In this document: positions 1 through 9,871 of the stretch, in pieces
Numbering within the stretch: the stretch's first letter is position 1
Layout of the letters: each line of letters begins with the position of its first letter
NCBI GenBank assembly: GCA_948567375.1
Contig: OX419755.1
Coordinates: 72,792,944-72,856,943 of the forward strand
DNA from: Lunularia cruciata
Taxonomy: Eukaryota > Streptophyta > Marchantiopsida > Lunulariales > Lunulariaceae
Direction: 5' to 3'
DNA: 64,000 nt
Program-made: the position numbers and the translations under genes
Notes under the pieces: model-generated
The model's database searches: none
The model's input: only the letters and a program-made list of their open reading frames with translations
What the model was told of the DNA's origin: nothing

Positions 1-87
1 CATCACTCTCCCAAAGATCTCTACTCGTTGAGAACATGCGCTCACCCATATAGTTGGATCATCCAAGTCCAATACTATAGTAGCATC

Positions 88-790
88 TCAACAAATGGTT
101 GTAGGTAAATCTAGATCTCGTCCATAGAGTAGAAAGTACAGAGAGAAGGATGCTAAGGAGGCTTGTTGGCTGAACCAATAGCCCATGGCCAACCAAGGTA
201 TTTGGAGATCCCAATCTCCCAAGTGGCCTCTCTGCAAACCATACTTTTGCAATCCTCTCTTCATTGTCTGGACCACTCTCTCTACTAAGCCATCTGCCTC
301 AGGGTGATCTCGGGAGGTAGTATGGTGATCAATCAAAGCCTTTTCACACAAGACCTGAAACTCCCCCAAGAACTTTGTACCCTGATCAGTCAAAACCTCA
401 GCTGGTGCACCAACATAACTAAGAGCTCGATCCACAAATGAGTAAGCTATCCCTTCACTAGACTTGTTAGGAAGTACCACCAACTCAATCCACTTGGAGA
501 AGTGCTCCACCATCACCAAGACATACTGATGATGTCTCACAGTCAGCGGTGAAGGTCCAAAAAAGTCCAAAATCCAATGGTAACCCAATCCCAAGGTAAC
601 CCAATCCCAATGGGTGTAACTGTGGTGTAGGAGCATTGAATGATGCTCTAACTCGGTCACAAACCACACATCTGGCAACAAATTGCTGTACCTCAATCTG
701 CATACCGTGCTACCAATAATGACTCTAGAGTAAGCTATATGTATGCTTTACTCCAAAATGTCCTAGCTCCTCATGAGCATGACGGACCAA
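88..790 (-). pseudogene. Integrase domain of element A (decayed)
   Basis: The order along the minus strand is an HHCC zinc-binding part (His pair near 740-787, Cys pair in CVVCDR near 640-670) and then the catalytic core. The core shows VMVEHFSKW, where family members normally have Asp at the Glu position, then VLTDQGTKF with the second Asp, and ADGLVERVVQ with the catalytic Glu. The zinc part and the core are in different frames, joined through a short duplicated stretch at about 577-612 (ggtaacccaatcccaa twice). The frame is open from 696 to 88. In a live element the enzyme inserts cDNA into the host chromosome. Loss of the first Asp and the frameshift argue against function. Confidence 0.8.
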
Positions 791-1219
791 CTGTGGTCTC
801 TGAGATGGAAGCGGTACTACTCGCACTCTACCATTCTCCCATACATGCAAAAGGTGTCTACCCTCCAATTTGAACCATCTGGCTTGCTAAAGAACACGGT
901 CTCTCTCCTTGGCCCCAATTGTGCCACCCACATTACCAATGCAAAGATAGTCCATCACTAAGACATCATCATGAATGTCTTGCTGAATTGTACCAATATC
1001 TTCACTCTCTGGATCCATGACCTCAATAACTCCTCTTGTATGCTTTGAGCGAGATACCACCAAAGCCTCAGAAAATATACTAAGAAAGGTAGATGCATGC
1101 CAACCTGGCACCATCTCCTCATCTGTCTCATCATGCCAACGTGCTCCAGTCTGATCCTACTGGCTGGGACATGGGTTTCTACTCAACCCATCTACATCAC
1201 GGTTCACCACTCCAGGTCT

Positions 1220-2420
1220 GTGAAAAACCGTGAAATCATACTCTTGTAAAATTAGAGCCCATTGTGCAAGCTTCTTTGAAAGCTTATTGGACTCCATCAA
1301 CCACTTCAGTGGCTGATGATCAATGATTAGAGTGAAGGGGTTACTGAATAGGTAACATCAGAAATGTGCTACTGCCCAAACTGCTGCCAAGCATTCTCCC
1401 TCATATGAACTATACTTTGCCTCCGCTGAATTTTTGGAGCGACTAGCATAGGGCACCACAAACTTCCCCTCATCATCATGCTGGGTGAGCATCGCTCCAA
1501 GCCCCAACATACTCCAATCATTATGAACCTGAAATGGTCGTCCTCTTATCGGTCTCCTCAAAATAGGAGCAGATGTCAAGCTCTCCTTGAGCTCTACAAA
1601 AGCTCTCTTTTGCTCATCTCCCCAACACCACTCATGTGTAAGCTTAGTCAGCTTTGTCAAGGCCTTGGCAATGGCACTAAATCCTATAACATAGCAGCGA
1701 TAGAAGTTTGCCAACCCAAGAAATGCTCGCACTCTGCTCACATCTGTAGGCTGAGGAATACATGCAATAGCCTCCAGCTTGGTCTGTTGAACACCAAGTC
1801 CTCTAGGGTAGATAGTGTGACCCAAATACTCAACCTGCTTGTGGAAGAACCTACACTTCCCAAGATGTAATTTGAATCCATGAGATCTCAAACCTCTCAA
1901 ACACCTCCAACAACTATCTCTCATGCTCCTCCACAGTAGTGCTATAGACCAAAATGTCATCAATATAGCACCAAGCAAAATCCAATCCAACTAGGATCCT
2001 ATCCGTGACCCTTTGGAACTCAGCATGAGCATTCTTTAACCCAAACGGTAAGAACCTCCACTAATATAACACATCCTTGCCATGAGGATCAATAGCTCAT
2101 AATGCTATCTTGGACTTATCCTCCTCCTTGATTGGCAGTTGATGATATCCCACTCAAAGATCCAAAGTATTGAAGACCTTTGCATGCCCAATCGCATCAA
2201 AAATCTCCTCCAGTGTAGGCATGGCATACTGATCAGCCCTGGTCTGTTGGTTGATAGGACGGTAATCTCCACATATCCGCCTATTTGTGTTCTTGCCATG
2301 CATATCCTTCTTGGTTGGTATCACTATCACTGATGCATACTCTCCATGTGAAATCTCCACCAAACCAGCCTCAAAAAGGTCACTACTCAAGCTTTGAATC
2401 AATGTCCTCTCCATATCACC
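1220..2420 (-). pseudogene. Reverse transcriptase and RNase H of element A (decayed)
   Basis: RT starts near 2414 with a gypsy-type N-terminus (ICGDYRPINQQTRADQYAMP). It continues through the FNTLDL segment, followed by a stop, to the catalytic YIDD box at 1956-1967. The thumb and connection follow (YLGHTI, FLGLANFYR). RNase H occupies about 1540-1230, with the first Asp retained in HNDWSMLGLG, then AVWAVAHF and IDHQPLKWLM. At least one frameshift separates the YIDD frame from the thumb frame, and several stops interrupt both. The protein would copy the element RNA into DNA. The domain order RT, RNase H, integrase places it in Ty3/gypsy. Confidence 0.85.
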
Positions 2421-2899
2421 ATATCGATAAGGATGTCAAAAAATTGGTGTTTTGCTAGTCAACTCAATCCATATACTAGGTCCCTTCAAAGCATCCAAAT
2501 CCTTCATATTGAAGGCAAAACAACTTGTGTGGCTCCTCAAGAACCTCCAAACCCGTCTCCAGTAAGCTTGGGTCCAAGATCTGGCTCCCAAGTATCCTTT
2601 GTAATTGTAATAGGAGTGGAAGACATACTAACTAGCTACTACATTGGGCCCTTAGGAGCAATAGTGTCATGCTCATGACCACTAGAGGTCCCAACCTCTA
2701 TGTGAAAAACTTGCTCTGTTATGGCTACAAGCTCCACACGTCCTCTAGTTGCATCCCAAATGGACCAAGGGTGTAATCTAAGTAGCCCACGCTCACCTGG
2801 ATGGACTCCAAGTAGACCACTCTCCATAGTAGCTATTGGTTGTGTCCCAAGAATACCATGTCCACTCGGTCCATCGCCCCAGCATGTGCCTGAATCGTC

Positions 2900-4046
2900 T
2901 TGATAGGCACTGAGCTCACAAGTGTCCGAGTAGTGATGCCTATCAAGCGCATCCTATGCTACTCTGCCAAGCCAAGGCTCATAATCCAGGTCAAACAAAT
3001 CAGGTCCATAGCTTGACCTAACACTTGATGCCTAGTGCCTCTGACATTGCTGGAATAGCAGTTATACCTATGCAAAAACCCATCACCCGCACTCTCTCAT
3101 TGGCGTAGGGTCCACCAAATGCTATAACTATGAGTCCCAAACAAGTCCAAGTCCTCCCTCTCAAAAATCATGAGAGCTTGGGAAACTCGTGATTGTGGGA
3201 AATGCAGTTCTAGGCTATCCAACTAGGTTCACCACTGCTATAGATGACCTATCAGCCACTACCACTATTTGAGACTGACGCCCAACATCCAAGATGTCAT
3301 CAACAAGGATGTGGTCAAGTAGTTGAATCCCATCATATGCATGTTGTAAAACCTCTCCGGGTAAGAGGTTCGTCCACCAAAGACAGACAATGAGCCCGTG
3401 ATTGCACTCTGGCTGCATCCAACAATATAGCAAGTCCCATCCAAGAATGGACTTGATGTGTACTCACCACCACTCTGGTGCAAGAATCACCCATCAAAGG
3501 AACGTTCTCCAAAAAGTAAGCTGGGGAAATAGACTGATGAACCTAGAGATGTCTTAGTATCCGTAACATCTCCCAAAACACACCAGAACAACAATCCTGA
3601 AGACCCAAACCTCAGCCAGCACGTGTATGTCCTTGGCATAGCCATCCAAAAATCACCAAGTGAATAGGCCCATGTCTCTCCAAATCATGCGCCCCCAGTA
3701 AGGAAATGTTTGCTGGTAGGGCTTTTAAGTAACCTCTGACTACTGACACCGGTAATAACTCCAGATTCCGATAGGCTAAGTGTGCCACATGATGTAGAGA
3801 GACTCACCTAACATTCTCATCTCTCTCTACATACAAATACCTTTGTACTCGTATACCCGCCTATAATACCGCAACTAGTCCGGTGCTAAACCCACCAAAC
3901 AACTCCAATAGACATATCCCCTCTACTAGATACTTCCAAGGAATGAGTGTGGTATGCAAAGGTGTCAAAGTAATAGACTCTGGAGGCTCATCCTCATGCT
4001 CATCTCCTGATGGTACAAAAGCTCCACTCCAAGCTTGTTGCACCAA
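2900..4046 (-). pseudogene. Cytosine-5 DNA methyltransferase domain captured by element A (decayed)
   Basis: The frame following the protease runs into C5-methyltransferase motifs. Motif I (cofactor binding) reads LELFGGFSTGL at 3876-3902 and is followed by YVERDEN, the motif II acidic region. Motif IV reads IFGWLCQGH with the catalytic Cys at 3636-3638; the family has Pro before Cys, and Leu here fits a C to T change. Motif VI reads FLENVPLMGD with ENV at 3501-3509. A frame change near 3380-3400 leads to a C-terminal part with VDDILDVGRQ and, near 3000-3150, a PTITSFPSSHDF stretch like a target-recognition region. In-frame stops lie at 3861-3863, 3804-3806, 3612-3614 and 3543-3545. The substrate would be cytosine in DNA. 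The subfamily cannot be fixed by eye. Confidence 0.82.
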
Positions 4047-5513
4047 CTGATCTGCATGCTGCTACAATGCCTCCTCTGAACTCCACAATGGAACATTCAA
4101 GGTGGATGGAACAATCCCACTCTTACTCCAAATCCAATTGATCTCCTTTGGTACTGGAGTATCCTTTGCATGGGTTGTCTTCTCCAACAAGTCACCAGGC
4201 CAAGTAACTGCACCACTGAAAGCTAAAACTAATGTTGCCATGGTCCTGGACTATAGTGAGCCAAGACTGCCACTACTGAAGCGTACTGGTAGGCAACATA
4301 CCCATCCCTCACCAGACTGCCAACTTGGTCTATATGAGGCTATCTCCTCCCATCAGTCAATATTGAAACCCATGGGGTATAACACTGCTCCCCCAACTAG
4401 CACATCATATGACTCACCTATTGTCACAATAGCCTGAGCTCTCACCACCAAGCTATTAGTCGGATGACCAGGCTGAACTTGGACCACCAGCTCCCCACAT
4501 GTGATAAATTGTGTTGAACCACCACCTAGAGATGTCTGGATCTAAAATGGACACCTCTCCACATCGGTCTTCCGTAACTCTAGACCAACAACTACAACCT
4601 TCCCCAACATAAGGGGCTACGCACCTAAGTCTAACAAGATTCTTTGCAGTGTATAGACCTTCCCTAAAGATCCCACCAAGTGGAAAATCCCCCTTTGGTT
4701 ATCCAATAGGACAACACCATGTGTGAACCGCACTCTCTCAAAGGCCGGTCTAGTTGGCAACTCCTCCAATCTAGCCGTTGTTGCCTGCCATAAACCAATG
4801 GTTGCTAAACGGATCCCATGCTCCTCAACCAAGTCAGCTCTACTACAAACCACCTCTACTCTAGTAGTAGGAACCGCATCATCCCTACTCTCATAAAGCA
4901 TGGTAGCCAACCGGAACACTGGAGCTAGGTCAACTCCCAATGTAAACATGTAACTGGCTGAAAACAAAAGGCACCACATAATCAATTGAGCCGCTCCTAA
5001 CATTGTGCTAGACTTAGTCTGTGTAGTAGCAAGTAGCTGACTAGCAGGTAGTCCATCATGCTTTCCATCACCACCTACCACACCTGCATTGGGATGTCTA
5101 GGAATCATGGATGTTGTCTGTAATGCCTCAAATAGTGTGAAAGATTGGGGAAGTCTGACCTTTCTTCCAACCTCTCCTCTCTGTGGGTCCAACTCCATTG
5201 ATGCTCCTCTAGGTTTTGGAGCATGTACTGCACTCCTAGTCACTACTACATATGCATCCACATGAGCTGCTCCACACATGAAGTCCAAAGTATCTCTGTC
5301 ACCAACATATGAGGTAGAAGCCTCAACACTCAAATCTGATCTCCTTTGAGCAATGGCCATACTAGCCAATCTTTGCTCCAACTGCTCAATCCGAGTAGCC
5401 ATAGTTGTATCAAAAGTAAGGGTAGTTACTTCACCTCTACTAGGTATAGATCCTCTACCACCACCTCTACTAACTTGTCTTCCATGAACTAGAGCTCCTC
5501 TACTACCTGCCAT
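4047..5513 (-). pseudogene. Linker and aspartic protease region of element A (decayed)
   Basis: A long open stretch (5513-4617) begins with a Gly/Arg-rich, basic sequence. It continues through a predicted helix (TRIEQLEQRLASMAIAQ) and a long linker to a pepsin-like retroviral protease. The active site at 4623-4631 reads Asp-Leu-Gly instead of Asp-Ser-Gly; TCA to TTA would explain it. Two codons later a TAG replaces an expected CAG. Downstream ESYDVLVGGAVLYPMGF marks the second half of the protease fold. After the TAG the same frame is largely open and leads directly into the methyltransferase, so gag, protease and methyltransferase were probably one polyprotein cut by this protease. Confidence 0.65.
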
Positions 5514-5519
5514 AGCAGC

Positions 5520-6640
5520 CCTACCACTCTGTAACTCCGGGTGTAGGTCAAAGCATTGGTCACTAGTGTGACCAAATCTGTGGCAATGCTCACACTGCCT
5601 CTGTGCTGGCTATGATGCACCGGAGGTATTAGGTCCGCTTCCTTGAGTACACTCTCCTATGGTGAGGTCCACCACAAGTCCAACAAGCAACACCACTACT
5701 CACTGGCTACTGCTGACCCAAAAATGAAGGTAAGAGTCTAGCTCCACTAGGCCCTCCAATTGCTCCATAGGATCTGGGCTGTCCATCCTCAAAACCAATT
5801 GGCCTTGGTGCACTCTCCTGCACTCTAGAAGAAGTAATAGCTATGGATAAGGTCTCCCTACCAAATCTAGATATCACCACCCTCTCTTCCACCATGTTGA
5901 GCTCAATACGCCCAGCCAAACCAAAGATCATTGCCAAAGTAGGCAAAGTAGCCTATAACAACGTAGCATCACAAACTCTACATTGCGATTCCTTGTCTAG
6001 TATCCCATACCAAAACTGGACTACCTGGGCCTCAGTAACTCCTTGAGTGAAACTGATCAGCCGCCTCATGCAAGTGTATGCCTTGCGTAGGCTCTCTCCA
6101 GCCTTCCGTTGGAACTCTACAAGCTCCTTAGCTTGTCAATCCACACTCCTTGGTAGTTTTGCCTCAAACACAAGAAGAACTCCACCATGGGGTTAAACCT
6201 TGGTACCACACCACCTCCTACAGCAGTACCTCTACTCATGGTAACACTATCTCCAGCTAGTGCACCTCCATTAGCTCCACCAACACTACTTGAGCTAGAA
6301 CTTATAGGTACAGCCGATCTACTCTTGGCTAAAAAACTTGAAGTGATAGAGACATAGTTTGGAGACCAGTACTATCTCCATAACTCAATCTCCTCCAAAT
6401 GAGCTCTCCAGAACTCATGGTAGTCAACGGACCCTCCAAATTCTAAAACAACCCCTTCCATAACATGAAGGGCGTAAACAAAGTTGGGTTCAGCATCTAT
6501 TGTAGATCACACCAACTATCAAACTCCTAGATGAAGTCATCCAACTCAATGGTACCCATTGTACCAGAGTAATGCTTAGGGCCTTTGGAGGCCCCATAAA
6601 TCTTGTCCATGTCCCACAACAACGGTGCAAACACACCGTG
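5520..6640 (-). pseudogene. Gag region of element A with CCHC zinc knuckle (decayed)
   Basis: The start lies near 6620 (MDKIYGASKGPKHYSG, then LDDFIQEFDSWCDLQ), a typical capsid-protein opening. The frame is then broken by numerous stops. A CCHC knuckle is intact at 5553-5594: CEHCHRFGHTSDQC. A degenerate Cys-x2-Cys (CWTC) lies about 60 bases upstream of it. Gag packages the element RNA. The sister copy A2 (8532-8996, 13457-14127, 16506-16893) aligns along this whole region, which confirms the reading. The 6641-7221 stretch is the untranslated leader, where I see no further gene. Confidence 0.7.
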
Positions 6641-7221
6641 CACTCTCAACTGAATCAGCTCTTGTGTTGAACTCCAACTTAGAGTCAATCTCCTCCCTCA
6701 CTAAGACCTGAGATATAGGCTAATATCAAGCGTCATTCCAAGTAAAACCATTATATATTGTAGGGCTAACTCCTCTAGAATCCCCAACAAACTCTGTCGT
6801 GACAAAGTAACTGCAATTGCAACTGCAAATTGGAACCACAAACTACAACAGCAAGTCGTAACCGCAAGTACCCCACCAAGTGCCAACACCACCAAGTGCC
6901 AATACCAACTAAGCAACACGCTCTAATGTAACTCTAACCGAGATAACTACACTAGGGGAAAGTGCAACCTGTAAACTACCATCACAACATGCAGTCTCAC
7001 AATCTATAGGTCATCACTTCTTGCCTCACCAAAGAGGAACAAAAATAGTCTGACTGGTCATCACTCTAGCCTCACTACCGAGAGCACACCAGAACACCAA
7101 TGCTCAAAAGTCAAGGCACCTCACACAAACGTGGTGCACAAACAGGAAGTAGAGAATGGAGAGGGTCCAATCACAAGAATCTAAACAAAAACTCTCCATC
7201 TCATAAAACATCACGAGATTG

Positions 7222-7233
7222 ACTCTGCCACCA
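7222..7233 (-). other. Primer binding site of element A
   Basis: On the minus strand this reads TGGTGGCAGAGT, two mismatches from the initiator-Met tRNA site TGGTATCAGAGC used by other elements here. Two bases separate it from the LTR end at 7236. It fixes the LTR boundary and the minus orientation. Confidence 0.65.
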
Positions 7234-7235
7234 TT

Positions 7236-8531
7236 TGACATTTGACCTAAGAGAAGTTTGTATCTAAGTCCTAAGCTACCAAGATCACCAAGAATGTGAT
7301 CAAATTGCCTCTCCTAGCCAAAGCTACAGGTGTATAGATAACAGTGGATAACCATTAGGACAACAAGTAAGGGTGGACTAGTTGGCTAGGGCACCAATCT
7401 AAGAACAAGAGATATAGGGATCAAACTCTATTGCACACAATTTAGCAGTATGGGCAGATTTTTCCAACCAATGACCAAGATCTACTCTAAACTAGCTGGC
7501 TTGTTGGCCCTTCTAGGCCTTTGTAGCCTCTCATAGCCCTATGCCTTGAAGCCTCAAAATGCCAAAATTCAGCCAAATGAGGCCTTTCTTCTTGCCACTT
7601 TGAACCTCATCCAAAATCTCACAAAACTTCTCCAAACTTACAAAAGTCCTCCAAATTGGCAAAAGTCCTCCAAATCTGGCCAAAATCTGACATAAACCCT
7701 AAATTTAGTTGACAGCCAAATCCTATACTAACTCTTCACTCGAGCCAAATTGAAAACACAGGTTTCTCCAAATCACAAATTCATGAGAATAGCTTCCAAA
7801 CTCCACCTTCAATTTTACTTTTTGAGCCCAACTCGCAACAAATTGGTCATGCCTTCATCTCCTGAACTCAAAATCACAACCACTACTCAAAAATTGCTTC
7901 TTCTATGCTCAAAAATTGGCCAACACTTTTGCACATTGTGTGCCTTACTGCCAAATTTGCATCAAATAATGAGCTTCTGCACACCAAGGAGAAACTAAAC
8001 TTCAATCAAGTTACCAATGATCCACCAAGCTTGGAGATACCACCAACACTCAAAGTTCATGCATATGATTTCCTCTTGATCTCACTTCTTAGATGTAATC
8101 AGATTGTTTACAACTCCCTAATACACTAAACTTAGATCAGTACTTGATCTGTCACTCTATAAACTACCAACAATGGGGCACTGATTACAATCAAGCCACA
8201 TCCACTCTAGCTAAGAGAATCCAAGTGATGCTCATTGGCCTCTATCTACCATAGCTAAGAACTTGAAGACTCAACCTCAAAGAAGTGAGCTCTCGGGAGC
8301 TGCATTTCAAAAGTATACTCCTAGACTCAAGCTAGGTCTGAAACCCTAACGGTCTCGTTGATGGCACACTTGACAGTGCAAAGTGATGGTGGGCCCCACC
8401 ATGAAGTCAGTATCCTGAACACAAAATCTGACCATCGGAAAGTAGTCTCTAAGAAACTATTGAAATAACTCTAACTACTAGCACTGGAACTCTAGTGTCT
8501 GAGCTATGTAGATGTGACACTACAAATGGCA
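7236..8531 (-). repeat. 5' LTR of element A (about 1.3 kb)
   Basis: The left end TGACATTTG lies two bases from the primer binding site. The right end CAAATGGCA is its near-perfect inverted match and marks the other terminus. The last 400 bases (8133-8531) align at roughly 80 percent with 56917-57320, an independent copy. Sequence right of 8531 aligns with A-family gag, not LTR, which confirms the boundary. It would hold the element's promoter; I see no convincing TATA box. Confidence 0.75.
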
Positions 8532-8996
8532 TGATAGTGCACATTGTGAGTCCACACCATTGTTGGGGGATATAGACAAGATTTATAGGCTTCCAAAGAC
8601 CCCAAGTGCTACTCTAGTATAATGGGTACCATTGAGTTGGATAATTTTACTTTGAAATTCAATAGTTAGTGTGATATGTAACAGATACAAAACCCAACTT
8701 TGTTCACACCTTTCATGGCATAGAAGGAGTTGTTTCAACACTTGGAGGGACCATTGATTGATGAATACCACAAATTCAAGAGAGCACACTTGGAGGAGAT
8801 TGAACTATGGAAATAATATTGATCTTCAAATTATATCTTCATTACTTCAAGCTCGGTTTCTAGAGGTAGTACATTAGTATCCACAAGTTCTAGCTCTAGT
8901 AGCATTAGTGTATCCAATGGTTGTGCACTTGTTAGAGATGGTGCTATTATAAGTAGAGGTACCAATACAAGAAGTGGTCTAATACTAGGTTCTAAC
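8532..8996 (+). pseudogene. Gag fragment 1 of older element A2
   Basis: This aligns in the same sense with element A's gag (A reads on the minus strand from about 6650). Shared features include the segment encoding gly-thr-ile-glu-leu-asp near 8624-8640 and the Ser/Gly-rich stretch at 8880-8990. Numerous stops make it non-functional. It is cut on the left by element A and on the right by element E. Confidence 0.75.
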
Positions 8997-9479
8997 CATA
9001 ACAATATGGAGTTTGTAGGCGAGTTAGTTGAGATAAATGAAGTAGCAAGTAGGCCAAATTAGCCAAGAATTATAAAAGTATTCTAGAAGCATATAGGAAG
9101 ATACTTGGTACCTTCTAAGTATCAAGTAATTTGCATGCCAAATGGTGACTTCTAGGGAGAAGCTTCTTGGCTAACTTAGCTTGCATGCCAAGTAGGTGAC
9201 TTTTAGAAGGAAGTTTCCCGACTAGCTTAGTTTGCATGCCAAGTAGGCAGCTTCTAGAAGGAAGCTTCTCAAGAAGCTTCTTGGTTAGCTTGGCTTTCAT
9301 TCTAAGAAGGCAGATTTTAGGAAGCTTCATGAAAAGTTTCTCAAGAGCCTTGTATGCTCCCTATAGATACCAAAGCACAAGCTCATGCTAAACATTTGGA
9401 GTTTCTTTAATTCAAAAGTCTCAATGTGATCTTTTACTCCAATCTTCCATTCTCCTATTTCTCTCCTTGGTCTTTTATA
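8997..9479 (+). repeat. 5' LTR of element E
   Basis: It aligns with 12970-13456 and with the LTRs of B, C and D. Termini are decayed (CA for TG at the start, TA for CA at the end). It contains repeated CTTCTAGAAG and GAAGCTTC blocks at 9250-9280 upstream of a TATAGATA box near 9363, the same layout as in B. Confidence 0.85.
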
Positions 9480-9480
9480 T

Positions 9481-9492
9481 TTGTATTAGAGC
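9481..9492 (+). other. Primer binding site of element E
   Basis: It reads TTGTATTAGAGC, two mismatches from the initiator-Met site, one base after the LTR. Confidence 0.7.
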
Positions 9493-9830
9493 ATGAATAG
9501 GATGGATGGAATTTATGAGCCACAAAATGCATCTTTGCCAAACCATCAGGAAGTTTCTGTCCATCTACTACCCAAGCATTATTTCATACAATTCATTATC
9601 TCACGCTTGGGCAAGAATTTTTTGAATGCAATTACCTTGTCCGATGAACTCTTGGTGCTTCCAATTGTAACTTATAGAAAATGTTAAACATGTTGCATCT
9701 ATGTGTTAACTTAGATAATTATAGTAGTTTGATAGAGTAGTAACCATGACAACAATTCTCAAAGTTATCATTGTTGTGTAGTAACAAATCAAGCACCTTA
9801 CTCGATTGTTGCAAGGACAAGACCATCATC

Positions 9831-9871
<41 letters not shown>

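Larger units (their letters stand above)
1..8531 (-). mobile_element. Ty3/gypsy LTR retrotransposon A carrying a DNA methyltransferase; 3' end beyond window
   Basis: Reading the minus strand from 8531 to 1, the parts are LTR, primer binding site, gag with a CCHC knuckle, aspartic protease, cytosine-5 methyltransferase, reverse transcriptase, RNase H and integrase. Integrase after RNase H is the Ty3/gypsy order. The 3' LTR lies off the left edge. The element sits in the gag of a sister copy (A2): the sequence right of 8531 aligns with A's own gag near 6650. All coding parts contain frameshifts and stops, so this copy is dead. The methyltransferase between protease and RT is not part of a standard gypsy polyprotein. 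Confidence 0.85.

Noticed and set aside
9115-9330. Minus-strand frame of 71 codons with a repeated Leu/Lys pattern (also 13053-13307)
   Set aside because: It is a translation of the repetitive LTR blocks of element E; the periodicity comes from the DNA repeat, not a protein.
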